From assembly GCF_003751265.1 (NCBI RefSeq), contig NZ_RJKN01000003.1, positions 186,001 through 250,000 of the forward strand: a stretch of 64,000 nt of DNA. Direction: 5' to 3'. This DNA is from Pseudokineococcus lusitanus. Lineage in GTDB: Bacteria > Actinomycetota > Actinomycetes > Actinomycetales > Quadrisphaeraceae. This document shows positions 47,790 to 56,757 of this stretch, one piece after another. Positions within the stretch are counted from its first letter, which is position 1. Each line of letters starts with the position of its first letter. The position numbers were made by a program, and so were the translations under genes. The notes beneath the pieces were generated by a model. That model made no database searches, had not been told where the DNA came from, and saw only the letters and a list, made by a program, of their open reading frames with translations.

Positions 47790-49208
47790 TCAGGCGGGGA
47801 CCGGGACGGGCGCGGCCTCGGGCTGCCGCAGGGGCGGCAGGCCGAGCGCGTCGGCCACCTCGGCGGCGCTGCGGGCGCTCACCGCACCGTAGAGGTCGGC
47901 GGGCTCCACGACGTCGCGCCCGAGGGCGCCGGCGAGCCAGGCGGCGTCGCGGGTGGCGGCGGGCGCGTCGTCGGCCCCCGCCCGGCCCTCCTCACAGGCC
48001 GCGTCGAGGTTCGACGCGAAGATCCCGGCGGCGGAGGCCGGCAGGAAGTCCTCGTAGACGACGGGCTCGGCCCGCACCCAGCCGTCGGCCAGGAGCCGGC
48101 CGAGGTCGGCCTCCGGTGCGCGGCCGTCGCGGGCCCGGTCGGTGACGGGCACCCACCGCACGCTCGTGAGGCCGGCGGCGGCCTGCGCCGCGGCGTCGTC
48201 GGGGAAGAGCTCGCGCCAGCGGGCACCCGAGGCGGCGGGGCTGCCCCCCGCGGCGAGCCAGGCGTCGTAGCGCGCGCGGCCCGCCGGGGTGAGGGCGCAG
48301 CCGCGCGCCTCCACCTCGCCGAAGCGCACCCGCAGGGCGCCCTCGGAGACGGCGCCGTCGGTCCCGCGCATCCGCCGGGGCTCGGCGAGCGCACGGAAGC
48401 TCGTCTGCCGCAGCAGGACCGGGGCGCCGCCCCCGGGCGGGCCCTGGATGGCGTCGATCATCGTGATGCCGCGCGCCGTCATCCGGGCGTAGAGCGCGTC
48501 GATGTCGAGCACCCGCGGCGTGAGGTGGTTGACGTGCGTCGAGCCCACGCCGCCGATGTCGGCGGCGACGCCGGAGACGCGCTCCAGCTCGGCGTACCAG
48601 GCGGCGTCGACCGGCTCGGGCGACAGCGCGAAGGCCGCCACGGCGAGCCGGACGAAGGCGTCGGCGTCCTCGGCGTCCAGCCCCCCGGCCTCCTCGGCGC
48701 GGGCCGCGAGCCGCAGCAGGAGCGGGCCGAAGAGCTCTCGCCGTGCGAGCCGCTCCTCGAGCCGGCGCTGCAGGTCGGCGTCGAAGAACCGCCGGTCGTC
48801 GGTGGCCAGGACCGACGTGAAGACGCGGAAGGGGTTGGCGGCCAGCTCGTCCGCGTCGACGGGACGGAACGCCGTCGAGACGACGGGGACGGGCTGGGCC
48901 GCCTCGCGCAGGTCGTAGAAGCCGACCGGGTGCATGCCGAGCGCGGCGAAGACCTGCCCGACCTGGCGCAGCTCCTCGGCCGTGCCGACACGGATGGCGC
49001 CGTGCCGCTCGGCCGTGACCCGCTCGATGCTGCCGAGCTCCTGCGCCGCGGCCGGGTCCGCGGCCATGACCTCGGCGTTGACCTCGGCCGCGACCTCGAC
49101 GAGCGTCCCGTAGGCCGGCACCTCGGTCGCGTAGAGGGCCGACAGCGCTGCTGCGAAGCGGGCCCGCAGCTGCGTCGTGCCGACGGTGCCGCGGGGGCCG
49201 CCGCTCAG
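47790..49208 (-). CDS. hglS: 2-oxoadipate dioxygenase/decarboxylase (HglS, DUF1338)
   Basis: 472 aa if it starts at the CTG at 49208, which overlaps the lat stop as CTGA and follows GGGGGAGG by 4 nt. No in-frame ATG, GTG or TTG exists between an upstream stop and the conserved LRARFAAALSALYATEVPAYGTLVEV. Fe(II) enzyme converting 2-oxoadipate to D-2-hydroxyglutarate. With this start the metal and substrate residues fall at His69 and Arg73 (ERHGAIR), His225 (STHVNHLTPR) and Glu298 (RFGEVEARG), close to the residues I recall for Pseudomonas HglS (His70, Arg74, His226, Glu294). The operon context with lat agrees. Confidence 0.88.
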   Translation of the reverse strand: MSGGPRGTVGTTQLRARFAAALSALYATEVPAYGTLVEVAAEVNAEVMAADPAAAQELGSIERVTAERHGAIRVGTAEELRQVGQVFAALGMHPVGFYDLREAAQPVPVVSTAFRPVDADELAANPFRVFTSVLATDDRRFFDADLQRRLEERLARRELFGPLLLRLAARAEEAGGLDAEDADAFVRLAVAAFALSPEPVDAAWYAELERVSGVAADIGGVGSTHVNHLTPRVLDIDALYARMTARGITMIDAIQGPPGGGAPVLLRQTSFRALAEPRRMRGTDGAVSEGALRVRFGEVEARGCALTPAGRARYDAWLAAGGSPAASGARWRELFPDDAAAQAAAGLTSVRWVPVTDRARDGRAPEADLGRLLADGWVRAEPVVYEDFLPASAAGIFASNLDAACEEGRAGADDAPAATRDAAWLAGALGRDVVEPADLYGAVSARSAAEVADALGLPPLRQPEAAPVPVPA

Positions 49209-50653
49209 GACGCCTCCCCCGCCGTCGTCCCGACGGCCGCGCCCGCACCGGCGCCGGCCATGTGCGGGTCGCCCGAGGCCGCGCCGGACAGCGCGCCGAG
49301 GACGCGGTCGACGGCGGCCAGCGCCTCGTCGATCTCGGCCGCGGTCACGGTGAGCGCGGGGCGGAAGCGGACGCTCCGCGAGCCGCACCCGAGGGCGAGG
49401 ACGTGCTCGTCGGTCTCCAGGCGGGCCAGGAGGGCCGCCCGGTGCTCCCCGTCGGGCAGGTCGAAGGCGCACATGAGGCCCCGGCCGCGGACGTCGGTGA
49501 CCTCGGGGCGGCGGGCGGCGAGGTCCCGCAGGCCGGCCAGCAGGTGCTCGCCGAGGCGGGCGGCGCCGGCGAAGAGGTCGTCGCGCTCGCAGACCTCGAG
49601 GATGCGCCGGGCGCGGACCATGTCGACCAGGCCGCCGCCCCACGTGGAGTTGATGCGGCTGGAGACGCGGAAGACGTTGTCCGGCACGTCGTCGACGCGG
49701 CGGCCGGCCATGACGCCGCACACCTGCGTCTTCTTGCCGAAGGCGACGACGTCGGGCTCGAGGCCGAGCTGCTGGTGCGCCCACGCGGTGCCGGTCATGC
49801 CGCAGCCCGTCTGCACCTCGTCGCAGACGAAGAGGGCGTCGAACTCGTGGCACAGCGCCTGCAGCCCCTGGAGGAAGCGCGGCGTGAGGTGGTTGTCGCC
49901 GCCCTCGCCCTGGATGGGCTCGACGATCGCGCAGGCGATGTCGTGGGCGTGCTCCTCGAAGGCGGCCCGCGCCTGCGCCAGCGCGACGTCCTCGCGGGCG
50001 CGCAGGACGGCGTCGTCCTCGCCCTCGACGGGGTGCGGGTTGTCGATGCGGGGCCAGTCGAACTGCGGGAAGCGGGCGACCTTGTTGGGGTCGGTGTTGG
50101 TCAGCGACATCGTGTAGCCGGTGCGGCCGTGGAAGGCCTGCCGCAGGTGCAGGACCTTCGTGCCGAGCGCCGGGTCGATCCCGTGGGCCTCGTTCCAGCG
50201 GCTCTTCCAGTCGAAGGCCGTCTTGAGGGCGTTCTCGACGGCAAGGCCGCCGCCCTCGACGAGGAAGAGGTGCGGCAGCTCGGGGACGCCGAGGACGCGG
50301 GCGAAGACGTCCACGAAGCGCGCGCGCTCGACCGTGACGATGTCGGAGTTGCTGGGCTTGGACAGCGCGGAGCGCAGCAGCTCGGCGCGGAAGTCCTCGT
50401 CCTCGGCGACGTCCGGGTGGTTCATCCCGAGGGCGTTGGACGCGAAGAACGTGAACATGTCGAGGTAGGTCGTGCCGTCGCGGGCGTCGACGAGGCGCGA
50501 GCCACGGCTGGCCGCGAGGTCGAGGACCATCGCGAGGCCGTCGTCGAGCATGTGCGCGGCGACGCGCTCGTGGGCGGTGGCGGCCGTCGCGAGCTCCTGC
50601 GCGGAGGAGCCGGGCGTCGTGGCCGCGGGGCGGTCGACCGTGGGTGCGCTCAT
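49205..50653 (-). CDS. lat: L-lysine 6-aminotransferase
   Basis: 482 aa from ATG 50653; a TACCCT -10 box 7 nt upstream supports a leaderless start, and an earlier start at 50710 would be upstream of the promoter. Class III PLP aminotransferase moving the epsilon-amino group of lysine to 2-oxoglutarate, giving aminoadipate semialdehyde. Landmarks: LDMFTFFASNALGMNHPD, EGGGLAVENALKTAFDWK, RQAFHGRTGYTMSLTNTDP, EPIQGEGGDNH, CDEVQTGCGMTG and PLP Lys in VAFGKKTQVCGVMAG. This is the mycobacterial Rv3290c type. First gene of lat-hglS-ALDH7. Confidence 0.95.
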   Translation of the reverse strand: MSAPTVDRPAATTPGSSAQELATAATAHERVAAHMLDDGLAMVLDLAASRGSRLVDARDGTTYLDMFTFFASNALGMNHPDVAEDEDFRAELLRSALSKPSNSDIVTVERARFVDVFARVLGVPELPHLFLVEGGGLAVENALKTAFDWKSRWNEAHGIDPALGTKVLHLRQAFHGRTGYTMSLTNTDPNKVARFPQFDWPRIDNPHPVEGEDDAVLRAREDVALAQARAAFEEHAHDIACAIVEPIQGEGGDNHLTPRFLQGLQALCHEFDALFVCDEVQTGCGMTGTAWAHQQLGLEPDVVAFGKKTQVCGVMAGRRVDDVPDNVFRVSSRINSTWGGGLVDMVRARRILEVCERDDLFAGAARLGEHLLAGLRDLAARRPEVTDVRGRGLMCAFDLPDGEHRAALLARLETDEHVLALGCGSRSVRFRPALTVTAAEIDEALAAVDRVLGALSGAASGDPHMAGAGAGAAVGTTAGEAS

Positions 50654-50737
50654 GCGACGGAGGGTAGACGGGAGATCCTCCGGTCGACAAGCGCCTCGGC
50701 GGCACTTCATCCCGCCCTGAGCCGCCCAGGTGGACGA

Positions 50738-51592
50738 TCACCCGTCGGAGACGGTCCGCAGCTGCGCGAGGAGGACCGGGTCGAGGCGGTCGTGGCCGCC
50801 GGGGCGCACGCGCTCCTCGAGGTTGTGCGCGCCCGCCCAGCGCTCCAGGTCGACCTGCAGGTCGCCCCCGCCGGCACCGGCCGCGTCGAGCAGGCGGCGC
50901 ACCTCGGCCCGCAGCCGGTCGTCCCAGGCGAGGAGGTCCTCCGGGGGCGTCCGGCCGAAGAGCAGCTCGTGCTCGGCGAGCATCCGCGCCAGGTGCGCCA
51001 CCGGGTCGGGGTCGTCGTCGCTGCGCAGGTCGACGACGACGTCCGAGCCGCCGTACCCGCCCCCGGGGGCGACGACGACGAGCGCCGCCGACTGCCGGCC
51101 CCGCCGGTCCCCGCCCGCCGCGTCGCCGGCCTCGAGGGCCGCGAGCAGCCGCCGCGGCAGCGACCGCCCGGCCGTCGAGCCCCGCCACGAGGCCACCATC
51201 GCGTCGACGACCTGGGGCCCGGCGAGGATGTTGCCCTGCACGGCGAAGGACCCCTCGGGCCCCTCCCCCGCCTCGCCGCCGGCCCACGGGTGGCAGTCCG
51301 CGCCCGTCCGGGTCGCCGCCCGGCCGCCCGCGTCGACGGCGCCGGCCTGGCGCTCCGCCCGCCCCTCGTCGGCGGCGAGGAAGCGGTCGAGCGCCTCGTC
51401 GGCCGAGGCACCGCCGCGCAGGAGGGCCAGCCCCTCGGCCTTGAGGGCGAGGTTGACGGCCGCCTGCGTCGCGAGGGCGCCGACCCCCACCTCGAGGGCG
51501 GGCACGAAGCCGCCCACGGCGAGGAACTTCGAGGCCACGGCGACGCCGAGCGCGGAGCCGTCGGGGCTGCGCCCCACGATGGAGAAGGTCAC
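50738..51592 (-). CDS. DUF1028 protein (Ntn-hydrolase-like)
   Basis: 284 aa from GTG 51592; TACCGT 7 nt upstream indicates a leaderless start. Begins TFSIVGRSPDGSALGVAVASKFLAVG, the DUF1028 signature, with EVGVGALATQAAVN, GSFAVQGNILAGPQVVDAM and a C-terminal DUF1028-associated region (VAHLARMLAEHELLFGRTPPEDLL). The fold is like N-terminal-nucleophile hydrolases, with Thr2 as possible nucleophile, but no substrate is established for the family. Homologues often sit near amino-acid or peptide utilisation genes, as here upstream of lat. Confidence 0.88.
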   Translation of the reverse strand: MTFSIVGRSPDGSALGVAVASKFLAVGGFVPALEVGVGALATQAAVNLALKAEGLALLRGGASADEALDRFLAADEGRAERQAGAVDAGGRAATRTGADCHPWAGGEAGEGPEGSFAVQGNILAGPQVVDAMVASWRGSTAGRSLPRRLLAALEAGDAAGGDRRGRQSAALVVVAPGGGYGGSDVVVDLRSDDDPDPVAHLARMLAEHELLFGRTPPEDLLAWDDRLRAEVRRLLDAAGAGGGDLQVDLERWAGAHNLEERVRPGGHDRLDPVLLAQLRTVSDG

Positions 51593-51643
51593 GCCCGCGA
51601 CGGTAGCCGCGAGCCCTCGCCGAGGGACGGTGCTCCGCGGGGG

Positions 51644-52537
51644 TCAGCCGGCGGCGCCACCGGGGTCGGCGGCCTGCAGACCACGCACGGCCTCCTCCAT
51701 CACGCGCACGGCCAGGTCGGCGCCGTCCTGGCCGGGGCGGCCCCACACCTGGACGCCGACGAGCAGGTCGCCGGTCCGGGCGGCGCCGTGGAGGACGTCC
51801 TCGTCGGCGGTCCGACGCACCCCGAGCCACGACCCGTCGGCTCCGTCGACGGGGATGTCGATCTGGTCCGGCACGGCGCCCAGCCAGGAGCAGTCGGCGC
51901 GGTCGAGCCGGACGTCGTCGAGCGCGTCGTCGCCGGTGCCCTCGGCCCAGCCGGTGACGGCGACGTCGACGACGAGCTGGTCCAGCCGGTTCGACGCCTC
52001 CTCGGCCCACATCCACTGCCGGCCGGCCACGGGGTCGACGCCGTCGTCGCCGTTGCAGCTCTGCCCCGGCACCGTCGGCGAGAAGCGGTACTGCTCGCCG
52101 ACGCTCATGGTCACGAGCCCGGCCGGCAGGGCGGCGTCCCAGGCGTCGTCGAGGTCCGGGACGTCGTAGGCGACGACGCGGGGGTCGTCCTGCGGAGCGG
52201 GGCTCGGTCGCTCGTCCGCCACCGGCGGCGGCCGGTCGTCCGGTCCCTCCGGCGGCGGCGTCTCCTCCGCGGTCAGCCCCGCCAGGTACGGGTCCTCGGT
52301 CGGCGTCGCGGGGCGCGGGCGGTCGTCCCCGACGGCGGACGCCGGCACGGTGCCCGTCACGACGTCGAGGCCGCCGAGCCCGGCGACCCCGAGAGCCCCC
52401 GCGCCCGCCAGCCCGGCGACCGCCACGGTCGTCCCGAGCGCCCCGACGAGCAGCCGACGCCCGAGCGGGCGCCGTGGCCGCCCGTCCTCGTGGGTGCCGT
52501 CGACCTCGTCGTGGTCCGCCCCGTCGTCGTGCAGCAC
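51644..52537 (-). CDS. membrane-anchored protein of unknown function
   Basis: 297 aa, GTG start. An acidic N-terminus (DDGADHDEVDGTHEDG) is followed by RRPLGRRLL and one hydrophobic segment (about residues 29-55), then a disordered Pro/Asp-rich stretch (about 65-120) and a C-terminal domain (about 125-290) with SVGEQYRFSPTVPGQSCNGDDG, WMWAEEASNRLDQLVVDVAVTGW and DRADCSWLG. Type II topology with an extracytoplasmic domain holding two cysteines, perhaps a disulfide. No family recognised. Same strand as its neighbours; 51 bp upstream of DUF1028. Confidence 0.75.
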   Translation of the reverse strand: MLHDDGADHDEVDGTHEDGRPRRPLGRRLLVGALGTTVAVAGLAGAGALGVAGLGGLDVVTGTVPASAVGDDRPRPATPTEDPYLAGLTAEETPPPEGPDDRPPPVADERPSPAPQDDPRVVAYDVPDLDDAWDAALPAGLVTMSVGEQYRFSPTVPGQSCNGDDGVDPVAGRQWMWAEEASNRLDQLVVDVAVTGWAEGTGDDALDDVRLDRADCSWLGAVPDQIDIPVDGADGSWLGVRRTADEDVLHGAARTGDLLVGVQVWGRPGQDGADLAVRVMEEAVRGLQAADPGGAAG

Positions 52538-52667
52538 GTCGCCCCCCGGCGCTCGGACGCCCCCCGGCGCCGTCGTCGGCCGGGCGTCCGCGCCGCGACC
52601 GCGCCCATCGTGCCCCGGCGGGCCCGCCCCCGGGCCGGAACGGCGGCGGGCGCGCCGTCGGCGCGCC

Positions 52668-53129
52668 TCAGGGCGTGCGGCGCCGTCCCTCGAAGGGCGT
52701 CGAGAGGATGACGGTCGTGCGCGTGGCCACCTGGCCGGCGTGCCGGATGGCGGCGAGGACGTCCTCGAGCCGGCCCGGCGTCTCGGTGCGGACGAGGAGC
52801 ACGTAGCTCTCCTCCCCCGCGACGCTCCAGCACGACTCGACCTCGGCGACGGTGCCGAGGCGCTCGGGGACGTCGTCCGGCGCGGAGGGGTCGAAGGGCG
52901 TCACCGAGACGATGGCCGACAGCGGAAGGCCGAGCGCCTCGTGGTCGACGACGGCCGTGTACCCCTTGAGCACCCCGCGCTGCTCGAGGCGGCGCACCCG
53001 CTGGTGGACGGTCGAGGTGGGCAGCCCCACCTGCTTGCCGAGGTCGGTGTAGCTGGTCCGGCCGTCCGCCACGAGGGCGGCGACGATGGCGCGGTCGACG
53101 TCGTCGACGTCCGCGGGCGGGGCAGGCAT
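52668..53129 (-). CDS. Lrp/AsnC regulator, LrpA type
   Basis: 153 aa from ATG 53129; TAGCGT exactly 7 nt upstream shows a leaderless start and excludes the ATG at 53147. AsnC HTH (DVDRAIVAALVADGRTSYTDLGKQVGLPTSTVHQRVRRLE as landmark, residues 9-48) and a RAM domain with VAEVESCWSVAGEESYVLLVRTETP. Closely follows mycobacterial LrpA (Rv3291c), which adjoins lat (Rv3290c) and is tied to lysine/amino-acid starvation response. Regulation of the lat operon is therefore likely. Confidence 0.92.
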   Translation of the reverse strand: MPAPPADVDDVDRAIVAALVADGRTSYTDLGKQVGLPTSTVHQRVRRLEQRGVLKGYTAVVDHEALGLPLSAIVSVTPFDPSAPDDVPERLGTVAEVESCWSVAGEESYVLLVRTETPGRLEDVLAAIRHAGQVATRTTVILSTPFEGRRRTP

Positions 53130-53152
53130 GGCGGGGACGCTACCCACGAGGG

Positions 53153-53214
53153 CGTCGAGACCGACGAACGGCTGCTCACCAGGCCCGGGAACCTGCCGTC
53201 CGTCGGTCTCGAGG
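53153..53214. repeat. 62-bp palindromic element, copy 2
   Basis: 18-bp inverted repeat with one mismatch (53155-53172 with 53195-53212) around a loop containing CGGGAACC. Homologous to 33474-33535 over its full length. Lies 6 bp beyond the ilvD stop, so may act as its terminator. Confidence 0.8.
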
Positions 53215-53220
53215 GTGCGG

Positions 53221-54966
53221 TCAGGCGAGCACGGCCCCCTGCGACGCCGAGCCGACGAGCTTGGCGTACTTGGCGAGGACGCCGCGGGTGTACCGCTGCG
53301 GCAGCGGCTGCCAGTCCGGCGTGCGGCGGGCGGCCAGCTCCTCGGGGTCGACGAGCAGGTCGAGCGTCTTCTCCGTGACGTCGAGGCGGATGCGGTCGCC
53401 GTCCTGCACGAAGGCGACAGGGCCGCCGTCGACGGCCTCGGGGGCCACGTGGCCGACGCAGAGGCCGGTGGTCCCGCCGGAGAAGCGGCCGTCGGTGAGG
53501 AGGAGGACGTCCTTGCCGAGGCCGGCGCCCTTGATGGCGCCGGTGATGGCGAGCATCTCGCGCATGCCCGGGCCGCCCTTGGGGCCCTCGTAGCGGATGA
53601 CGACGACGTCGCCGGCGGTGATGGTGCCGTCCTCGAGGGCGTCCATGGCGGCGCGCTCGCGGTCGAAGACGCGGGCGGTCCCCTCGAAGACGTCGGACTC
53701 GAAGCCCGCGGACTTCACGACGGCGCCGCCCGGCGCCAGCGAGCCGGAGAGGATCGTCAGGCCGCCGGTCCGGTGGATGGGGGCGTCCATCGCCCGCAGC
53801 ACGGCGCCGTCGAGGTCCGGCGGCGCGATGTCGGCGAGGTTCTCCGCCATCGTCTTCCCCGTCACCGTGAGCGCGTCGCCGTGGAGCAGCCCGGCGTCGA
53901 GCAGCGCGCGCATGACGACGGGGACGCCGCCGACGCGGTCGACGTCGGTCATGACGTGGCGGCCGAACGGCTTGACGTCGGCCAGGTGCGGGACCTTGCT
54001 CCCGATGCGGTCGAAGTCCGCGAGCGTCAGCTCGACCTCCGCCTCGTGGGCGATGGCGAGGAGGTGGAGGACGGCGTTGGTCGAGCCGCCGAAGGCCATG
54101 ACGACGGCGATGGCGTTCTCGAACGCCTCCTTGGTGAGGATGTCCCGCGCCGTGATGCCCTGCTCGAGGAGGTTGACGACCGCGGCGCCGGAACGGCGGG
54201 CGTAGCCGTCGCGGCGGCGGTCCGTCGCGGGCGGGGCGGCCGAGCCGGGCAGCGACATGCCGAGCGCCTCGGCGGCGCTCGCCATCGTGTTGGCGGTGTA
54301 CATGCCGCCGCAGGCGCCCTCGCCCGGGCAGATGGCGCGCTCGATGGCGTCGACGTCCTCGCGGCTCATGAGGCCGCGGGAGCAGGCACCGACCGCCTCG
54401 AAGGCGTCGATGATCGTCACCTGCTTCTCGCTGCCGTCGGAGAGCTTGGCGATGCCGGGGAGGATCGACCCGGCGTAGAGGAAGACGCTGGCGAGGTCGA
54501 GCCGCGCCGCGGCCATGAGCATCCCCGGCAGCGACTTGTCGCAGCCGGCGAGGAGCACCGAGCCGTCGAGGCGCTCGGCCTGCATGACGGTCTCGACGCT
54601 GTCGGCGATGACCTCGCGGCTCACGAGGGAGAAGTGCATGCCCTCGTGGCCCATGGAGATGCCGTCGGACACGGAGATCGTGCCGAACTCCAGCGGGTAG
54701 CCCTGGGCGGCGTGGACGCCGTCCTTGACCGACTTGGCGAGCCGGTCGAGGGAGAGGTTGCACGGCGTGATCTCGTTCCACGAGCTCGCGACGCCGATCT
54801 GGGGCTTGGCGAAGTCGTCGTCGCCGAGGCCGACGGCCCGCAGCATCCCGCGGGACGCCGTGGCCTCGAGACCGTCGGTGACCTGGCGGCTGCGCGGCTT
54901 GATGTCCGCCCCGGACCGCCCGCTGCGGGGGCCGGTGGGACGGGGGCGCTCCGGTGCCTGGGTCAT
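53221..54966 (-). CDS. ilvD: dihydroxy-acid dehydratase
   Basis: 581 aa from ATG 54966; TACACT 7 nt upstream predicts a leaderless mRNA. Fe-S enzyme for the third step of Val/Ile synthesis. Cluster cysteines in [29 protein letters not shown] and [20 protein letters not shown]. Other landmarks: [27 protein letters not shown] and [12 protein letters not shown]. Length and motif order are typical. Its transcription runs into palindromic element copy 2. Confidence 0.96.
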   Translation of the reverse strand: MTQAPERPRPTGPRSGRSGADIKPRSRQVTDGLEATASRGMLRAVGLGDDDFAKPQIGVASSWNEITPCNLSLDRLAKSVKDGVHAAQGYPLEFGTISVSDGISMGHEGMHFSLVSREVIADSVETVMQAERLDGSVLLAGCDKSLPGMLMAAARLDLASVFLYAGSILPGIAKLSDGSEKQVTIIDAFEAVGACSRGLMSREDVDAIERAICPGEGACGGMYTANTMASAAEALGMSLPGSAAPPATDRRRDGYARRSGAAVVNLLEQGITARDILTKEAFENAIAVVMAFGGSTNAVLHLLAIAHEAEVELTLADFDRIGSKVPHLADVKPFGRHVMTDVDRVGGVPVVMRALLDAGLLHGDALTVTGKTMAENLADIAPPDLDGAVLRAMDAPIHRTGGLTILSGSLAPGGAVVKSAGFESDVFEGTARVFDRERAAMDALEDGTITAGDVVVIRYEGPKGGPGMREMLAITGAIKGAGLGKDVLLLTDGRFSGGTTGLCVGHVAPEAVDGGPVAFVQDGDRIRLDVTEKTLDLLVDPEELAARRTPDWQPLPQRYTRGVLAKYAKLVGSASQGAVLA

Positions 54967-55148
54967 GCGCGCGAGTGTAAGGACGCCGTCGGCGGGCCCG
55001 GTCGGGCGTCCGGGCGGTGGTCACGGCCGGACCCGGCCGGCCGACGACGACCCGTCCGGAGCTCCGGGCGCCCTCCGGCGGTGGACCGTCCGGGTGGGGC
55101 GGACGGCGTCCCGCGGACACCGCGCGGGTGCGCCGTCACGCTCCCGCC

Positions 55149-55655
55149 ATGGGCCTCTTCCGCCGCACCCCGCGTCCCGCCGCTCCCCCGGCCGCCCCGC
55201 GGACGCCCCCGCCGCCGGTCGGCGGCGTCGCCCCGCTCACCGACGACGAGGTGCGGTGGTGCGAGCTGCAGATGGAGACCGCCCGCGTGCTCGCCCAACA
55301 CCTCGCGGGCGACGACGGCGACCTCCCGTCCCTCGAGGCCCTCGACACGGTGCTGTTCTCCGGCCTCGACGCCGACGGCCGGATCGCGACGGGGCAGCTC
55401 GTCACGGCCGTGGGCACCGCCTTCGGCGAGCACGTGCGGCGGTCGACCGGGCTGGCCTGGGTGGTCGCCACGGACGAGCACGGCACCGAGCTCGCGCTGC
55501 ACGCCGACCCCGGCCACGTCCTCGTCCACCCGAGCGACGCCGTCGGGAAGCGCCTGCGCGCCGGCGAGCCGGGCGTCCTGCCGGACCTCCACGCGCAGCT
55601 CACGGCCGGGGTGCTGGACGCCCGGGCCCGGGCGGGCAGGGCCCCCGTCTCCTGA
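55149..55655 (+). CDS. small conserved protein, DUF3806-like
   Basis: 168 aa from ATG 55149 (CACGCT 6 nt upstream could be a -10 box). A Pro/Arg-rich N-terminus (about 1-32) precedes one domain: LTDDEVRWCELQMETARVL, DGRIATGQLVTAVGTAFGEHVRRSTGLAWVVATDEHGTELAL and HPSDAVGKRLRAGEPGVLPDL as landmarks between residues 35 and 155. This resembles DUF3806 proteins of unknown function; the family name is from memory. No signal peptide. Convergent with the hydroxyacid dehydrogenase gene (7-bp gap). Confidence 0.72.
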   Translation: MGLFRRTPRPAAPPAAPRTPPPPVGGVAPLTDDEVRWCELQMETARVLAQHLAGDDGDLPSLEALDTVLFSGLDADGRIATGQLVTAVGTAFGEHVRRSTGLAWVVATDEHGTELALHADPGHVLVHPSDAVGKRLRAGEPGVLPDLHAQLTAGVLDARARAGRAPVS

Positions 55656-55662
55656 GGCCCGC

Positions 55663-56700
55663 TCAGCCCACCTCGTTCTCGAGGTCGTCCCCCGCCACGA
55701 GCGCGCGCAGCTGCCGGCGCAGGAGGGCGACGACGCGCGGGCGCATCGCGTCGGTCGCCCCGCCCACGTGCGGCGTGACGAGGGCGCCGTCGAGAGACCA
55801 CAGCGGGTGGTCGGCCGGCAGCGGCTCGGGGTCGGTGACGTCGAGGCCCGCCCGCAGCCGGCCCGCGCGCAGCTCGGCGACGAGCGCGTCGGTGTCCACC
55901 ACCGGGCCCCGGGCGACGTTGACGACGACCGCGCCGTCGGGCAGCGCGGCGAGCACCTCGGCGTCGACCATCCCGCGGGTCGCGTCCGTCAGCGGCACGG
56001 CGAGCACGAGGGCGTCTGCGCCCGGGAGGAGGTCCGGCAGCTCGTCGAAGGCGTGCACGGGCCCGAGGTCGTCGGTGCGGGCCCTCGTCGCGACCCGGAC
56101 GACGTCGACCTCGAAGGGCACGAGCCGCCGGACCACGGCGTCGCCGATGCCGCCCGCGCCGAGCACGAGCACCCGGCGGCCGGCCAGCCCCTGGCGCAGC
56201 CCGTCCGGCGCGCGCCAGCGCCCCTCGGCGGCGTCGCGGACGGCCTCGTCGAGGCGTCGCACCACCCCGAGCAGGAGGGCCACGGCGATCTCGGCCGTCC
56301 CGGCGTCGTGGGCGCCCGCCGCGGTGAGCAGGCGGACCCCGTCGGGGACGTGGGGCGCCACGGCGTCGTAGCCCGTCGTCTGGGTCTGGACGACGCGCAG
56401 CGACGGCAGGTCGCCGAGCGAGCCGATCGCCGCGGGCTGCCCGTGGTACGGCAGCACGACCGTCGAGAGGCGTTCGCGCGCAGCCGGGTTGATCGTGGAC
56501 GGCGGCTCCTCGAGGTCCCACAGCACCGCCTCGACGCCGGGCAGGGCGTCGTCCCCGCCCGACGCGTCCGCCCCGACGAGCCGGACCCCGACCTCGGCGG
56601 CCAGCGCCCCGTCGGGGAAGGACACCAGGAGCGGCCGCCCGTCACCGCCCCCGGAGGTGCCGGCGCTGCCGTCGTCGCTGCCCTGCGCGGGGGTGCCCAT
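55663..56700 (-). CDS. D-2-hydroxyacid dehydrogenase (NAD-dependent)
   Basis: 345 aa from ATG 56700. NAD-binding VLVLGAGGIGDAVVRRL (GxGxxG, about residues 170-180), then substrate-binding Arg in VNVARGPVVDTDAL, catalytic acid region DVTDPEPLPADHPLW and catalytic His in VTPHVGGATDAMRPR. The N-terminal catalytic half has a Gly/Asp-rich extension of about 25 residues. Too short for SerA: the C-terminal ASB/ACT domains are missing, so serine synthesis is not its role. Likely a glyoxylate/hydroxypyruvate or 2-ketoacid reductase; substrate unknown. Confidence 0.85.
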   Translation of the reverse strand: MGTPAQGSDDGSAGTSGGGDGRPLLVSFPDGALAAEVGVRLVGADASGGDDALPGVEAVLWDLEEPPSTINPAARERLSTVVLPYHGQPAAIGSLGDLPSLRVVQTQTTGYDAVAPHVPDGVRLLTAAGAHDAGTAEIAVALLLGVVRRLDEAVRDAAEGRWRAPDGLRQGLAGRRVLVLGAGGIGDAVVRRLVPFEVDVVRVATRARTDDLGPVHAFDELPDLLPGADALVLAVPLTDATRGMVDAEVLAALPDGAVVVNVARGPVVDTDALVAELRAGRLRAGLDVTDPEPLPADHPLWSLDGALVTPHVGGATDAMRPRVVALLRRQLRALVAGDDLENEVG

Positions 56701-56757
56701 GCCGCCATCCTCGGGGCGCGCCGGGATCGGCGCAGGGCGCCGGCGCGTTGGGCGGGC

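Noticed and set aside
55663-56700. Candidate serA (missing from its usual place)
   Set aside because: The dehydrogenase has only the catalytic and NAD domains, no C-terminal regulatory domains, and lacks the SerA landmark order.
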